DNA of 64,000 nt. It comes from Bacillota bacterium. Its GTDB lineage: Bacteria > Bacillota > UBA4882 > UBA8346. The stretch covers positions 62,001 through 126,000 of the forward strand of contig JAEXDA010000019.1 in NCBI GenBank assembly GCA_023401925.1, read 5' to 3'. The notes under the pieces were generated by a model. The model was not told where the DNA came from. It ran no database searches and worked only from the letters and a program-made list of their open reading frames with translations. Shown one piece after another: positions 25,995-34,920 of this stretch. Positions within the stretch are counted from its first letter, which is position 1, and each line of letters opens with the position of its first letter. The translations under genes and the position numbers were made by a program.

Positions 25995-27194
25995 TTATGC
26001 ATTATGAATCATCAGTTCCCTATACAAATCATCCAAGTCATTACGATAGCGTTCTAACGAAAATGAGTCGACCGCTCTTAAATATGCCTTTTCTCCTAGG
26101 GAAAGAGCCATCTCCGGTTGTTGTAAACATTGAATTACTTTTTCGGCTAACATTTCTGTATTGGGTAAGTACGGAGGCCTAAGTTGGTGGCTCCGCCCAT
26201 CGACGACCGCCTCGGGCAGTCTGCTGGTTCCCTTGATACGGGTTTGAATCGGTTCCGTACAGTCGACCAAAAAACCGGTTTCACCATCAATGACGGTTTC
26301 TGCCAGCCCATCGACACTGGAAGCGACCACCGGCTTTTTCGCCAGAGCAGCTTCGATAGATATATTTCCAAACGCCTCCCGAAAAGACGGAACCACCACT
26401 ACATCCAGCTGTTCCAAGAGATGAAATGGGTTTTTGCGATATCCTAAAAAGTAAACCTGCTTTTCAACTCCCAGATTTCCAACTTCATTTCCCAAACTGG
26501 TTCGCATAGGGCCATCGCCAACAACGACAAATTTAGCTTGGGGAACAGCCCGGCTCACAGCAGGGACCATTCTTACAAAAGCTTCCGGCCCTTTAGGGTT
26601 ATTTAGCCGGCCGACAAAACCCACAATTTTAGCGTTTTCAGGGAAGCCTAATTCCTCTCTTAACCTTAACCGGACTTGTTCCTCCTCCCCGCTATGAGGC
26701 ACGGGAACTCCATTATAAATCACTCTTGCTTCGATGTCGCATTTTTGTTTCAGCATGATTTTGGCGGCATTGGAATTACAAATATTAGCATCGACCAACC
26801 CTTGGGTCCAGTGAATCAAGCGGGTTGAAAAAGTATTCCAGACCATTCCGTGTTCATGTTCCACAATCAGGGGAACCCCGGCCAATTTCGGCAGAATCCT
26901 CGAACGCAATGGAAACCGTAATTGATTATGAACATGAAGAATATGAATATCATGGGCTCTAAGAAACTTTGAAAATTCAACAACATTCCAGGGCCATAAC
27001 CGGGTAACGATCGTAGGAATGCCCATTGATTTCAGCTCTTCATCAATCGGGTTATTAACCCGGAGCGCACAAACATGGTGCTTGATTTCATTGGGGGTAT
27101 CTTTAGTCAAGGCCAAATAATCCAATAATTGCTTTTCAGCACCATATCGAATTGTTAAATGGGCCATATGTAAGACATTGATTTGGGTCATCAT
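25995..27194 (-). CDS. Glycosyltransferase family 4
   Basis: A retaining GT-B glycosyltransferase of 399 residues acting on the cytoplasmic face of the membrane. The C-terminal GT1/GT4 domain has GFVGRLNNPKGP, then VVPSFREAFGNISIEA with the conserved nucleotide-sugar-binding glutamates. The start overlaps the PIG-L gene stop by four bases and has GAGGAG upstream. With that deacetylase it may form or modify an amino sugar linkage in the LPS core. The donor is unknown. Confidence 0.9.
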   Translation of the reverse strand: MMTQINVLHMAHLTIRYGAEKQLLDYLALTKDTPNEIKHHVCALRVNNPIDEELKSMGIPTIVTRLWPWNVVEFSKFLRAHDIHILHVHNQLRFPLRSRILPKLAGVPLIVEHEHGMVWNTFSTRLIHWTQGLVDANICNSNAAKIMLKQKCDIEARVIYNGVPVPHSGEEEQVRLRLREELGFPENAKIVGFVGRLNNPKGPEAFVRMVPAVSRAVPQAKFVVVGDGPMRTSLGNEVGNLGVEKQVYFLGYRKNPFHLLEQLDVVVVPSFREAFGNISIEAALAKKPVVASSVDGLAETVIDGETGFLVDCTEPIQTRIKGTSRLPEAVVDGRSHQLRPPYLPNTEMLAEKVIQCLQQPEMALSLGEKAYLRAVDSFSLERYRNDLDDLYRELMIHNA

Positions 27195-28486
27195 TTCTCC
27201 TCGTAAACTTCAAACTCACTGAGTCCGGTATTTTTCCCCACTGCTTCATCAATCGTCAATTTAACCCAGGTTACCGTTTTACCTTCAAAACTAATCTCAT
27301 AACCGCTTCCCTTATTGGGTAATGAACCGACCTTCATCAAACTGCCATCACTAAAAGTGAGAGTAGCGTTACGAATATTATCAATCGAATTAGGCCGGTC
27401 ATAGAGAACGATCTTACTGATTTTATGTTCACCTGGCCAGCTCAACTGAATCCAGGCTCCCGCCGTTTCGCCCATTGTCACCCATTCTTTATCCGGAAAC
27501 CGTGGGTATCCATCGGCGATTCCATCAATAACTTTCATTCCGAGCTGGCCCGTTGACGTATTTTCTGAAGAAACACTGACATTTGCCAAATAAGCAATAT
27601 TGGCAAAATCCCTTTTCCAAAAAAATTCATCAGCCTTTCCATAGGAATACAAATAGTTATGATCGCGCCATGGCCGCTGACTGCGGTACTTACTGATGAT
27701 TTTATGTTTCTTATTTTTAAAATTCCAGACACTTTGCATACTGGGAGGTACACTAAAAATGACTCTTTTGTCCCAATCCAATAAAGTTTGGGTTTCCAAC
27801 GTAACTGGTTTTGAAAATGAAGCCAACTGCTTGGCTTTCCTATCGCGTATTGGCCACAAATCGTCTTCCTCATCCGGATGGATCAGGCACTCATACATAA
27901 CTGGAGCAAATTCGGAATTATTCCGTTTAATACTTATGATTGATTCCACTGTAAATTTGTAAAGGTTCGAGTGATCGGGATGGCTATCGTAAAGTGAGGT
28001 AACAAAAATTTGATCCGGATTGGATTCGGCTATAACCGATTTCAAATCCTGCCGGAAAGTCTCTCGATTGTAAATACCGTGAGTACCATGTTTTTGATAG
28101 TGATATTCCGGGGCTTCCGGAATACTATAAGTCTGCGTCCCAACATTGGATGATATCACTGTATCATCAGTCGCAGCGTTATATAGCCTATTCATAAAAG
28201 CACTGCTATCCTTTTTGGTATTTCCATAACCTAAAAAAATAAGATCCTTCACGCTTAACCCTAAATATTTCATGGCTTTGATCGTTTCTCTGATACGGAC
28301 TAAGCCGATCTTTCGCCCTTTTTTATCGCCATTGGTAACCACACACACTTTTACTTCAGCGCCAGTGGTTAATGCATGTTCAATAACCCCCGAACACATC
28401 AAAGCCTCATCATCTTGATGAGGAGCTAATATTAATATTTTTTTACCTGCGAAAACCCTATTCAAATCATCAACATGAATAACCAA
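27191..28486 (-). CDS. PIG-L family deacetylase with F5/8C-like C-terminal domain
   Basis: The N-terminal PIG-L/LmbE domain (about 1-240) contains LILAPHQDDE (His23, Asp25, Asp26) and SHPDHS, the zinc-binding and catalytic residues for removing an acetyl group from an N-acetylated sugar. A C-terminal beta-sandwich (about 300-431) resembles discoidin/F5/8-type carbohydrate-binding domains. No signal peptide is seen, so it acts in the cytoplasm, presumably on a lipid- or nucleotide-linked GlcNAc. Start is TTG 28486 with AAGGGAG upstream. It overlaps the GT4 gene downstream, so the two are coupled. Confidence 0.88.
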   Translation of the reverse strand: MVIHVDDLNRVFAGKKILILAPHQDDEALMCSGVIEHALTTGAEVKVCVVTNGDKKGRKIGLVRIRETIKAMKYLGLSVKDLIFLGYGNTKKDSSAFMNRLYNAATDDTVISSNVGTQTYSIPEAPEYHYQKHGTHGIYNRETFRQDLKSVIAESNPDQIFVTSLYDSHPDHSNLYKFTVESIISIKRNNSEFAPVMYECLIHPDEEDDLWPIRDRKAKQLASFSKPVTLETQTLLDWDKRVIFSVPPSMQSVWNFKNKKHKIISKYRSQRPWRDHNYLYSYGKADEFFWKRDFANIAYLANVSVSSENTSTGQLGMKVIDGIADGYPRFPDKEWVTMGETAGAWIQLSWPGEHKISKIVLYDRPNSIDNIRNATLTFSDGSLMKVGSLPNKGSGYEISFEGKTVTWVKLTIDEAVGKNTGLSEFEVYEEK

Positions 28487-28639
28487 AACAGTTCTTTCTC
28501 CCTTAATGAATCATTTAAAAGTAATCTTAATTGTTTCTCTGATTTTTTTCAAATTCCTCCCACTATCGTAGGAGAATGTGTTCAATTATAAAAAGGAAGA
28601 ATATTTAGTGGATAATAAGTGATCAATTGGAAACATTTC

Positions 28640-28669
28640 TTGACTGTCATAATTTCAGAGCTATATAAT
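28640..28669 (+). promoter_or_regulatory. Promoter for the GT9 gene
   Basis: TTGACT (28640-28645) and TATAAT (28664-28669) with 18-bp spacing, 57 bp before the GT9 start and divergent from the PIG-L gene. Confidence 0.6.
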
Positions 28670-28726
28670 ATATTCGTTGGTCCATTGTTTTTTAATTATT
28701 AATGCAGAAGAAATGAGAGTGGTAAT

Positions 28727-29731
28727 TTGCTGCAAGATATAGAGAACATCCTAATGATACGGCGCGGCGCTATTGGAGATATTGTTTCGACTCTCCCGGC
28801 TTATTATATGCTCAAGGACAATTTTCCTAACAGCAAAATTGATTTTTTAGTTAACGATGTATATTCTTACGTTTTAAAAGGTTTCCCTGAACTGAACAAA
28901 GTTTTGACTATCGACAAAAAAGTGCTCGATTCAAAAAACCTATCCCAATTAAGAAAATTAGCTGTCGATTTATATCGGACCATTCGAAAAAACAATTATC
29001 AACTGATCGTTGATTATTCCGGACATGCCGAACATGCCCTTTTATCACGGCTGAGCGGCGCAAAACACCGTTGGGGAACGATTGGAAAGGGAAAAACACT
29101 ACGATCTTTATTCTATACCAATACCTTCACCAAACAAACCCATGGCATTCACAAAATCGACCAAAATCTCAAACTATTGGAACAAGGGGGATTAAAGGTT
29201 TTCCCCATTAAAAATCAGTATATTGTCCCTCAGGAAAATTTAGAGAAAGCCAAGACTTTGTTTTCCACTTGGGGGTTGTCTTTGGAAAAGCCCACTCTTT
29301 TTATTCAACCGTTTACCGGCGATGGCATTGCCGGCAAAATTTGGCCCCTTGATCGCTATGTGGCTCTGGCGGAACATTTGAGAAGCCGGGGCCTGCAATT
29401 ATTGTTTGGAGGAGGGCCATCAGAACGGGAAAAATTAGAAGAGGTAGCCACCCGGTTCCCCGTCGCGGCTGGTCAATCAGACTTTCTTACATCGGTGGGC
29501 TTGGCCATGCTATCTTCGGTTGTGGTTGGTGGAGATACCGGTTTAATGCATGCCGCATCAGCAATAGGAAAAAGAACCGTGATGATTCTCGGTCCCACGG
29601 ATTACGAATTTATCTGCCCTTACAAACATCCTGAATGGGCTGTCAAGCCGCACGAAGGCAATTTTATAGAGAATATCAGTGTTGAGCAGGTAATACTGGC
29701 TGTGGAAAGAGCTTTTAAAGAATTGTCATAA
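28727..29731 (+). CDS. Glycosyltransferase family 9 (ADP-heptose:LPS heptosyltransferase-like)
   Basis: A GT-B heptosyltransferase of 334 residues with MIRRGAIGDIVSTLPAYY near the N-terminus and the ADP-heptose site GGDTGLMHAASAIG near residue 265. It would add heptose to the inner core or an analogous acceptor on the cytoplasmic face. A TTG start at 28727 is assumed; ATG at codon 10 is an alternative. A second GT9 domain occurs in the waaA fusion at 45485, and hldE supplies the donor. Confidence 0.88.
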   Translation: MLQDIENILMIRRGAIGDIVSTLPAYYMLKDNFPNSKIDFLVNDVYSYVLKGFPELNKVLTIDKKVLDSKNLSQLRKLAVDLYRTIRKNNYQLIVDYSGHAEHALLSRLSGAKHRWGTIGKGKTLRSLFYTNTFTKQTHGIHKIDQNLKLLEQGGLKVFPIKNQYIVPQENLEKAKTLFSTWGLSLEKPTLFIQPFTGDGIAGKIWPLDRYVALAEHLRSRGLQLLFGGGPSEREKLEEVATRFPVAAGQSDFLTSVGLAMLSSVVVGGDTGLMHAASAIGKRTVMILGPTDYEFICPYKHPEWAVKPHEGNFIENISVEQVILAVERAFKELS

Positions 29732-29955
29732 TAAGATCGTCATAATTAAAAAAATTGGGTACAAAGTAAGACTCTATTATAACTCATAGCAAAGAAGTTA
29801 GTTTGAATTGTTTAGGACAACCAGCTAATATCAGACCCAAAACATGGGCTTCCTTTGCAAATTGTGTTATAATCAAATCAAGAAAAACCAATGCAGTTAT
29901 TCACTACGATTTTCTGTAGAAAAATTATATTGGAATAATCAACTAGGAGTGTAAG

Positions 29956-30885
29956 ATGAAAAGTAATACAGTTGGAGTAGTTGTTGTTACATTTAATCGT
30001 CTTAATCTATTAAAACGTGCTTTACAAGCCTATGAGGAACAGACATGTAAACCAAAATACGTGGTTGTAGTTAATAATTATTGCACCGATGGCACATTAG
30101 AATATCTAAATGAATGGAAAGAAAAGGCTTGCGAGTACAGTAAATATATTGTCAATTTAGATGTTAATATTGGCAGTAGCGGCGGCTTTTATGAAGGTTT
30201 AAAAAAGTCGCTTGAGTTGGATGCGGATTGGATTTGGGTTGCGGATGACGATGCTTATCCTGATTTATCTGCATTGAAAATCGTAGATTCAATGATACAA
30301 GATAAAGCAATTGTTACTGATCAGGTAACGGCTTTTTGTGGATCGGTAATTAATAATGACAATATTGATATTGTGCATAGGAAAAGAATTTCCTGTAATG
30401 GCTTAAAGATTCGTCAAATACCTGTACCTATTGATGAATATGAAAAAAAATATTTTGAAATGGATTTATTTTCTTATGTGGGAGTAATTATTAATAAAAA
30501 TGCCCTAAAACAAGTTGGCCTTCCCAAAAAAGATTATTATATATTGTATGATGATACAGAACATAGTATGCGATTGAAAAAAAAGGGGAAGATTTTATGC
30601 TTTCCTTCAATAAAAATTATTCATAATACCATTGAATCGAATAATGATTACAGACGCTATTATTTTTATAGAAATAGGTTTGATTTTTATAAAACCCATT
30701 TTCCACGAAAAGCATTTCTTTATATGTACTTTTCAGCACTGTGGAAAGCCCACTGCCACATTTTGATTGGAAAAAAAGTTGGATTTTATAAGTTAAAATT
30801 AGAAGCAATAAAGGATGCATACAACGGTAAATTAGGATCGCATAAGATTTATAAATCGGGATGGCAATTAGATAGAAACAAATAA
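29956..30885 (+). CDS. GT2 glycosyltransferase, galactofuranosyltransferase (GlfT)-like
   Basis: An inverting GT-A enzyme of 309 residues. The nucleotide-binding start VGVVVVTFNRLNLLKRAL and the DDD metal motif in WIWVADDDAYPD are typical of the GlfT2/rhamnosyl-like GT2 branch, as is the YDDTEHSMRLKKKG acid-base region. AGGAG precedes the ATG. Codon use is more AT-rich than in neighbours, a sign of acquisition. A decayed UDP-galactopyranose mutase gene follows directly, which supports galactofuranose as the original donor. Confidence 0.82.
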   Translation: MKSNTVGVVVVTFNRLNLLKRALQAYEEQTCKPKYVVVVNNYCTDGTLEYLNEWKEKACEYSKYIVNLDVNIGSSGGFYEGLKKSLELDADWIWVADDDAYPDLSALKIVDSMIQDKAIVTDQVTAFCGSVINNDNIDIVHRKRISCNGLKIRQIPVPIDEYEKKYFEMDLFSYVGVIINKNALKQVGLPKKDYYILYDDTEHSMRLKKKGKILCFPSIKIIHNTIESNNDYRRYYFYRNRFDFYKTHFPRKAFLYMYFSALWKAHCHILIGKKVGFYKLKLEAIKDAYNGKLGSHKIYKSGWQLDRNK

Positions 30886-30900
30886 CCATAGGAGTTTACA

Positions 30901-31077
30901 ATGGATTTTAGGTATATTATTGTTGGTGCCGAATTAGCCGTGTGACTATGGCCGAACGTATTGCCAATGTGCTAAATGAAAAGTATTGATAGAAAAAGCG
31001 TGGCCGTACCGGAGGCAATGTTTATGATTGTTACGATGAACAAAGAATTTACTGTTCGACTGGTTATGAGGGCTAAA
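30901..31077 (+). pseudogene. glf: UDP-galactopyranose mutase (Glf) N-terminal remnant
   Basis: From ATG 30901 the reading is MDFRYIIVGA, then with frame corrections VTMAERIANVLNEK, then EKRGRTGGNVYDCYDEQRIYC, the FAD-binding N-terminus of Glf. Several small deletions break the frame and only about 60 residues remain, ending in a stop at 31077. Glf makes UDP-galactofuranose, the donor for the enzyme encoded just upstream. Confidence 0.85.
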
Positions 31078-31089
31078 AATTAAATTAAT

Positions 31090-31137
31090 TGGATTAAAAT
31101 TGTAATGCAAAATATTTTGCATTACAATTTTAATCCA
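31090..31137. terminator. 48-bp perfect palindrome, bidirectional terminator
   Basis: Two exact 24-bp arms meet without a spacer (TGGATTAAAATTGTAATGCA... and its complement). As RNA it would form a stem of about 22 bp. It lies between convergent units (the GT2/glf remnant and the FAD enzyme), the expected place for a shared terminator. T-runs are only inside the stem. Confidence 0.75.
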
Positions 31138-31205
31138 TAAATATGGCCTGCATATTTCTCATACTAATTTGATTTCTTGATGGTGATTTTCTAATGTTAA
31201 AAATT

Positions 31206-32498
31206 TCATATCATATCAGTGGAAAATAAAGAATCAATGATTTTTTTCCCACTCAACAAGCTTTGGTCACTCCATAAATAATCCCATTCGCCAAAACGAC
31301 CTGCTACATAAATCTCTTTACTTTTTAAATAATCAATAACACTTCGCCTTTTTTCTATCATGCCGTGTTCAAAAACAACATTAGCATAGGGGATAATTCT
31401 GCAATCTGTTGTAATAATATCTCCACAGTTTGCTAAATTCATCAATTGTAATGAATTTATGGTATGCTCAATTAATAAATCACTGCTCATCGGTAAGGGA
31501 TTAAATTTCGAAAAGTAAATTTCAAATTGCAAAGAACTACATCCTGGGGGCACATTATCTAGCGATTTTAAATTTGGTGAATACACTCTGGATGCATATA
31601 AACTTTCATCATAGATATAGAACCATAAATATTTTGCAATGTCAGGCCGATTAAAACCTATCGAAATTAAAGCTATGGATGTTGCCCATAGTTCATTAGC
31701 GGCTACGGCAATGTTATCAGGAACATCTTTAATTATTCTTATTATTTCAGGTAAAGGAATGGTACTAATTAAGCGCTCATAATATATTTTTTCTCCCGTT
31801 GCAAATTCAACCCATTTATTTTTGGCATCTATCAGTTTTGCTTTTTTGTTGGTGTGAATGGCACACTCTTTTACCATTGGATCAAGAAATGATTTATAAC
31901 CGCCTTTTTGAGGATAACGCATTTCTTGAGTATAATAAGTATTCGGTGTATCATCCGTCATTGCACCAAATAAAACTTCTTCCAGCGAAGGTCGATACAT
32001 CCTATTACCGATCCATTTGGTTGATAAGCGGTTGGCATCTACTGTCCAGTACTTTTTAGTATATTTTAACGGAAATCGTTTCGCTATATATTCCCCATAT
32101 TGTTGAAATAGCCATGTTTGATAGTTATCTGGATTAGAAATAGCCGGTCTCTCCAAGAAGCTTTTTATTGCTTCTACTTTATCTTCAGCAGGTAAAGGGG
32201 AAAGGTTATTTTGGATGGGATGCTTAAACCATTTTCCATTTTCAAAATTATATGCATCCGGCTTATGAGTAATATAAGGTGTTTGGTCAAATAAGGTCCG
32301 TACGTAGTCATCTTTCGTAAAAGAAAGATGTACGGCATTGTCAAATCGAAATCCATTAAGTGTAAAGTTATCTAATAATCCGCCATAACTAGCTTTTTCT
32401 TCAAATATTTCTACATTCAGGTTTAACACTGTTTTTTTTTCATGATATGCTGCTGACAAGCCGGCTATTCCAGCCCCTAATACCATAATCTGCGACAT
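31206..32498 (-). CDS. FAD-dependent amine oxidase/UGM-like flavoprotein
   Basis: A flavoprotein of 430 residues with the dinucleotide-binding GAGIAGLSAAYH at 8-19 and a second glycine-rich stretch in the FAD family pattern. The central YPQKGGYKSFLD and C-terminal YVAGRFGEWDYLW match the protoporphyrinogen oxidase-like proteins found in O-antigen clusters. It is not close to Glf in sequence pattern. The reaction is unknown; an oxidation or ring rearrangement of a nucleotide sugar is possible. AAGGTG precedes the ATG. It is the distal gene of the CDP-sugar operon on the minus strand. Confidence 0.8.
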   Translation of the reverse strand: MSQIMVLGAGIAGLSAAYHEKKTVLNLNVEIFEEKASYGGLLDNFTLNGFRFDNAVHLSFTKDDYVRTLFDQTPYITHKPDAYNFENGKWFKHPIQNNLSPLPAEDKVEAIKSFLERPAISNPDNYQTWLFQQYGEYIAKRFPLKYTKKYWTVDANRLSTKWIGNRMYRPSLEEVLFGAMTDDTPNTYYTQEMRYPQKGGYKSFLDPMVKECAIHTNKKAKLIDAKNKWVEFATGEKIYYERLISTIPLPEIIRIIKDVPDNIAVAANELWATSIALISIGFNRPDIAKYLWFYIYDESLYASRVYSPNLKSLDNVPPGCSSLQFEIYFSKFNPLPMSSDLLIEHTINSLQLMNLANCGDIITTDCRIIPYANVVFEHGMIEKRRSVIDYLKSKEIYVAGRFGEWDYLWSDQSLLSGKKIIDSLFSTDMI

Positions 32499-32509
32499 GA
32501 GCTTTCACC

Positions 32510-33370
32510 TTAGATACTTTTCTTTAGTTTTAAAATATATTCCTCGATACCAACTTGCCAATCCGGAAGTAAATTAAAACCTTGATCTTTTAAATTATAA
32601 TTTTCCAAAATCTCGCAATCGGGTACGGGAGCCTTTCGAACAAAAGAAGAGGAATCCGTTTCTTTTACAACAGTTTTTAAGTTATCAAAGCAACTAATTA
32701 TTTTTTTTACGTATTCATAACGGCTACAATATCCATTATTGGTAATATGATAAATATTAAAATAATCGGTTTTCATTAACACCAGTATTTTTTCAGCTAA
32801 ATGTTTCGTATAGGTTGGACATCCAAATTTATCAACAGCACTTTCAATTTCGTTCTTTTTTTGGGCTTCCAAATATCTGTTATAAACAAAGTTTTTCTTA
32901 TGCTCTTTCGTTCCCCCAAATAGCCAACCCGGCCTAACAATAAAATATCTTGAACAATTGTCCTTCACTTTTATTTCCCCAAGATACTTTGATTTTGCAT
33001 ATTGAGTCTTCAGTTGTACTTCATCAGTTTCCCTATAAGGACGGACTTCATCCCCAAATAATCCACAACTACTTATATAAACCATTTTGGCTTGAAACTT
33101 TTCTGAATAGTAGGCTATGTTTTCTGTCCCTTTTTCATTAACTTGTAAGGCTAGCTCAGGAAATTCCTCACAAAAGTCCACATTGGTTATAGCAGCAGTG
33201 TGAATGACATAATTCGGTTTAAATTGTTCAAATACCTTATTCACACAATTTCGATTAGTAATATCCATTTCTGTTTTATCAGGATTTAAAACACAAAAGT
33301 TATTTGAAAAAACTTCCGCCATTGCGATAGCTAACATTCCACTCCCGCCAGTTATTAAAACGCTCTCCAT
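32510..33370 (-). CDS. RmlD-like NDP-4-keto-6-deoxyhexose reductase
   Basis: A short-chain dehydrogenase of about 286 residues with the glycine motif ITGGSGMLA near residue 8, YISSCGLFG, and YxxxK as YAKSKYLGE. The fold and length match dTDP-4-dehydrorhamnose reductase. In the context of rfbF and rfbG it likely reduces the C4 keto group of a CDP-sugar. I chose ATG 33370 because AAAGGAG lies eight bases upstream; a TTG two codons earlier is too close. It follows the epimerase gene's stop by two bases. Confidence 0.88.
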   Translation of the reverse strand: MESVLITGGSGMLAIAMAEVFSNNFCVLNPDKTEMDITNRNCVNKVFEQFKPNYVIHTAAITNVDFCEEFPELALQVNEKGTENIAYYSEKFQAKMVYISSCGLFGDEVRPYRETDEVQLKTQYAKSKYLGEIKVKDNCSRYFIVRPGWLFGGTKEHKKNFVYNRYLEAQKKNEIESAVDKFGCPTYTKHLAEKILVLMKTDYFNIYHITNNGYCSRYEYVKKIISCFDNLKTVVKETDSSSFVRKAPVPDCEILENYNLKDQGFNLLPDWQVGIEEYILKLKKSI

Positions 33371-33372
33371 TC

Positions 33373-33825
33373 TCAACGCTCCTTTCGGCTCCAGTCATAT
33401 TTGATAAGGTTGTTATTATGCGGGTCCAGTCTTTGCATAATATCTTCATTATGGGTACAATTTATTAAATCAGCAATTATAGCGGTTTCGGTCCCAATTC
33501 CCTTAAATCCGTTCCAGACTTGGGGAGGAATTTGAACAAGACAATAATTTTGATCACCCATGAAAATCTCTTGTATCTCTCCTTTGGTTACTGAATTAAT
33601 CCGATCATCAAATAAGACTAATTTTATCATCCCTTTAATAACGGCGTAATTAAGGAAGGCTTTTTCATGAAGATGCCATCCTTTGACGACTTCTGGATAT
33701 ACTATAGAAAAATAAATTTCACCAAATCCTTGAAATTCATTATCGCTGCTTTCCATCATCTTCAAAATGCAACCGCGTTCATCTGGAATTTTATTTAACT
33801 TTTTTATTATTACTCCATCAATCAT
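33373..33825 (-). CDS. Cupin NDP-hexose 3,5-epimerase-like protein
   Basis: A small cupin of about 150 residues similar to dTDP-4-dehydrorhamnose 3,5-epimerase, with IPDERGCILKMM, then GWHLHEKAFLNYAV containing the catalytic-site histidine and KLVLFDD. I start it at ATG 33825 because GGGAGGG lies seven bases upstream; the longer frame to 33879 runs into the next gene. It would epimerise a CDP-4-keto-6-deoxyhexose before the reductase. Chain length is slightly short for RmlC, as in other cupin sugar isomerases. Confidence 0.82.
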   Translation of the reverse strand: MIDGVIIKKLNKIPDERGCILKMMESSDNEFQGFGEIYFSIVYPEVVKGWHLHEKAFLNYAVIKGMIKLVLFDDRINSVTKGEIQEIFMGDQNYCLVQIPPQVWNGFKGIGTETAIIADLINCTHNEDIMQRLDPHNNNLIKYDWSRKER

Positions 33826-33845
33826 AATAAGGCCCTCCCAAAATT

Positions 33846-34913
33846 CTATTTCATAAAGTCCACTATTTGCTGCAGGCAAGCATTTCTAATATTTTGATTA
33901 TCCTTATAAAACAAATACCATTCCACAATTTTATCAAGTGTAGTTTCTGAATCCCAGTGTGGTTCCCACTTTAAAAGGGATTTTGCCTTTGAACAATCTA
34001 ATTTCAAATAATTTGCTTCATGAACCTGCGGACTTTTATCGATTTCAAAGGTTGCATTCCCTTTCCATTTTTCACATAGCTTACTAACTATCCACTCTAC
34101 CGGTTTAGCATCGTTATCATTGGGGCCAAAATTCCACGCTTCTGCATAATTGATCCCTTCTTCATATAACCTTTGTGATAGCAGCAAATAGCCGTTCAAT
34201 GGCTCTAATACATGCTGCCATGGCCGGATAGCATAAGGACTGCGAATAACTATTTTTTCTCCATTCAATAACGACTTTATACAATCCGGTATTAATCGAT
34301 CCGCTGCCCAGTCACCGCCACCGATGACATTTCCTGCCCGTGCCGACGCAACTGCAACACCATGTTCGGCGTAGCGGTCCGGGTGAAAAAAGGAATTGCG
34401 GTAAGAAGAAGTCAGTAATTCTGAACAAGCTTTGCTGGCAGAATACGGGTCATAGCCACCCATTGGTTCATTTTCTCTATAACCCCAGAGCCATTCCTTG
34501 TTTTCGTAACATTTATCGGTTGTAACATTAACAACGGCTTTGACACTTTTACAATGGCGAACCGCCTCAAAAAGGTTAACGGTACCCATAACGTTAATTT
34601 CATAAGTTTCTGCGGGGATTTTATATGAATCCCGGACTAGGGGCTGCGCCGCCATATGGATAACAATATCCGGCTGAGCTTTAAGCATTGCTTCTAGCAA
34701 AATATTTTGGTCTCGTATGTCTCCAATGATCGATTGCATTATTTCTTCATTATGACAAAGTTCGAATAAACTCGGATGAGTTGGCGGTTTTAAAGCATAG
34801 CCGGTAACTTTGGCCCCAAGACTATATAACCATAACGACAACCAGGAACCTTTAAAGCCGGTATGACCGGTTAAGAATATCTTTTTATTTTTCCAAAAGC
34901 TATTATTGATCAT
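33846..34913 (-). CDS. rfbG: CDP-glucose 4,6-dehydratase
   Basis: An extended SDR of 355 residues converting CDP-glucose to CDP-4-keto-6-deoxyglucose. The NAD motif is LTGHTGFKGSW (14-24), with VNVTTDKCYENKEW, a feature of the CDP-specific enzymes, and YDPYSASKACSE holding the catalytic Tyr and Lys. The PWQHVLEPLNGYL stretch is also characteristic. It lies between rfbF (7 bp upstream) and the epimerase gene. Assignment is secure. Confidence 0.95.
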   Translation of the reverse strand: MINNSFWKNKKIFLTGHTGFKGSWLSLWLYSLGAKVTGYALKPPTHPSLFELCHNEEIMQSIIGDIRDQNILLEAMLKAQPDIVIHMAAQPLVRDSYKIPAETYEINVMGTVNLFEAVRHCKSVKAVVNVTTDKCYENKEWLWGYRENEPMGGYDPYSASKACSELLTSSYRNSFFHPDRYAEHGVAVASARAGNVIGGGDWAADRLIPDCIKSLLNGEKIVIRSPYAIRPWQHVLEPLNGYLLLSQRLYEEGINYAEAWNFGPNDNDAKPVEWIVSKLCEKWKGNATFEIDKSPQVHEANYLKLDCSKAKSLLKWEPHWDSETTLDKIVEWYLFYKDNQNIRNACLQQIVDFMK

Positions 34914-34920
34914 GATTTAC

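Noticed and set aside
31206..32498. Intact glf gene
   Set aside because: The FAD motif fits, but the central and C-terminal motifs follow the protoporphyrinogen-oxidase-like group. The real glf trace is at 30901.
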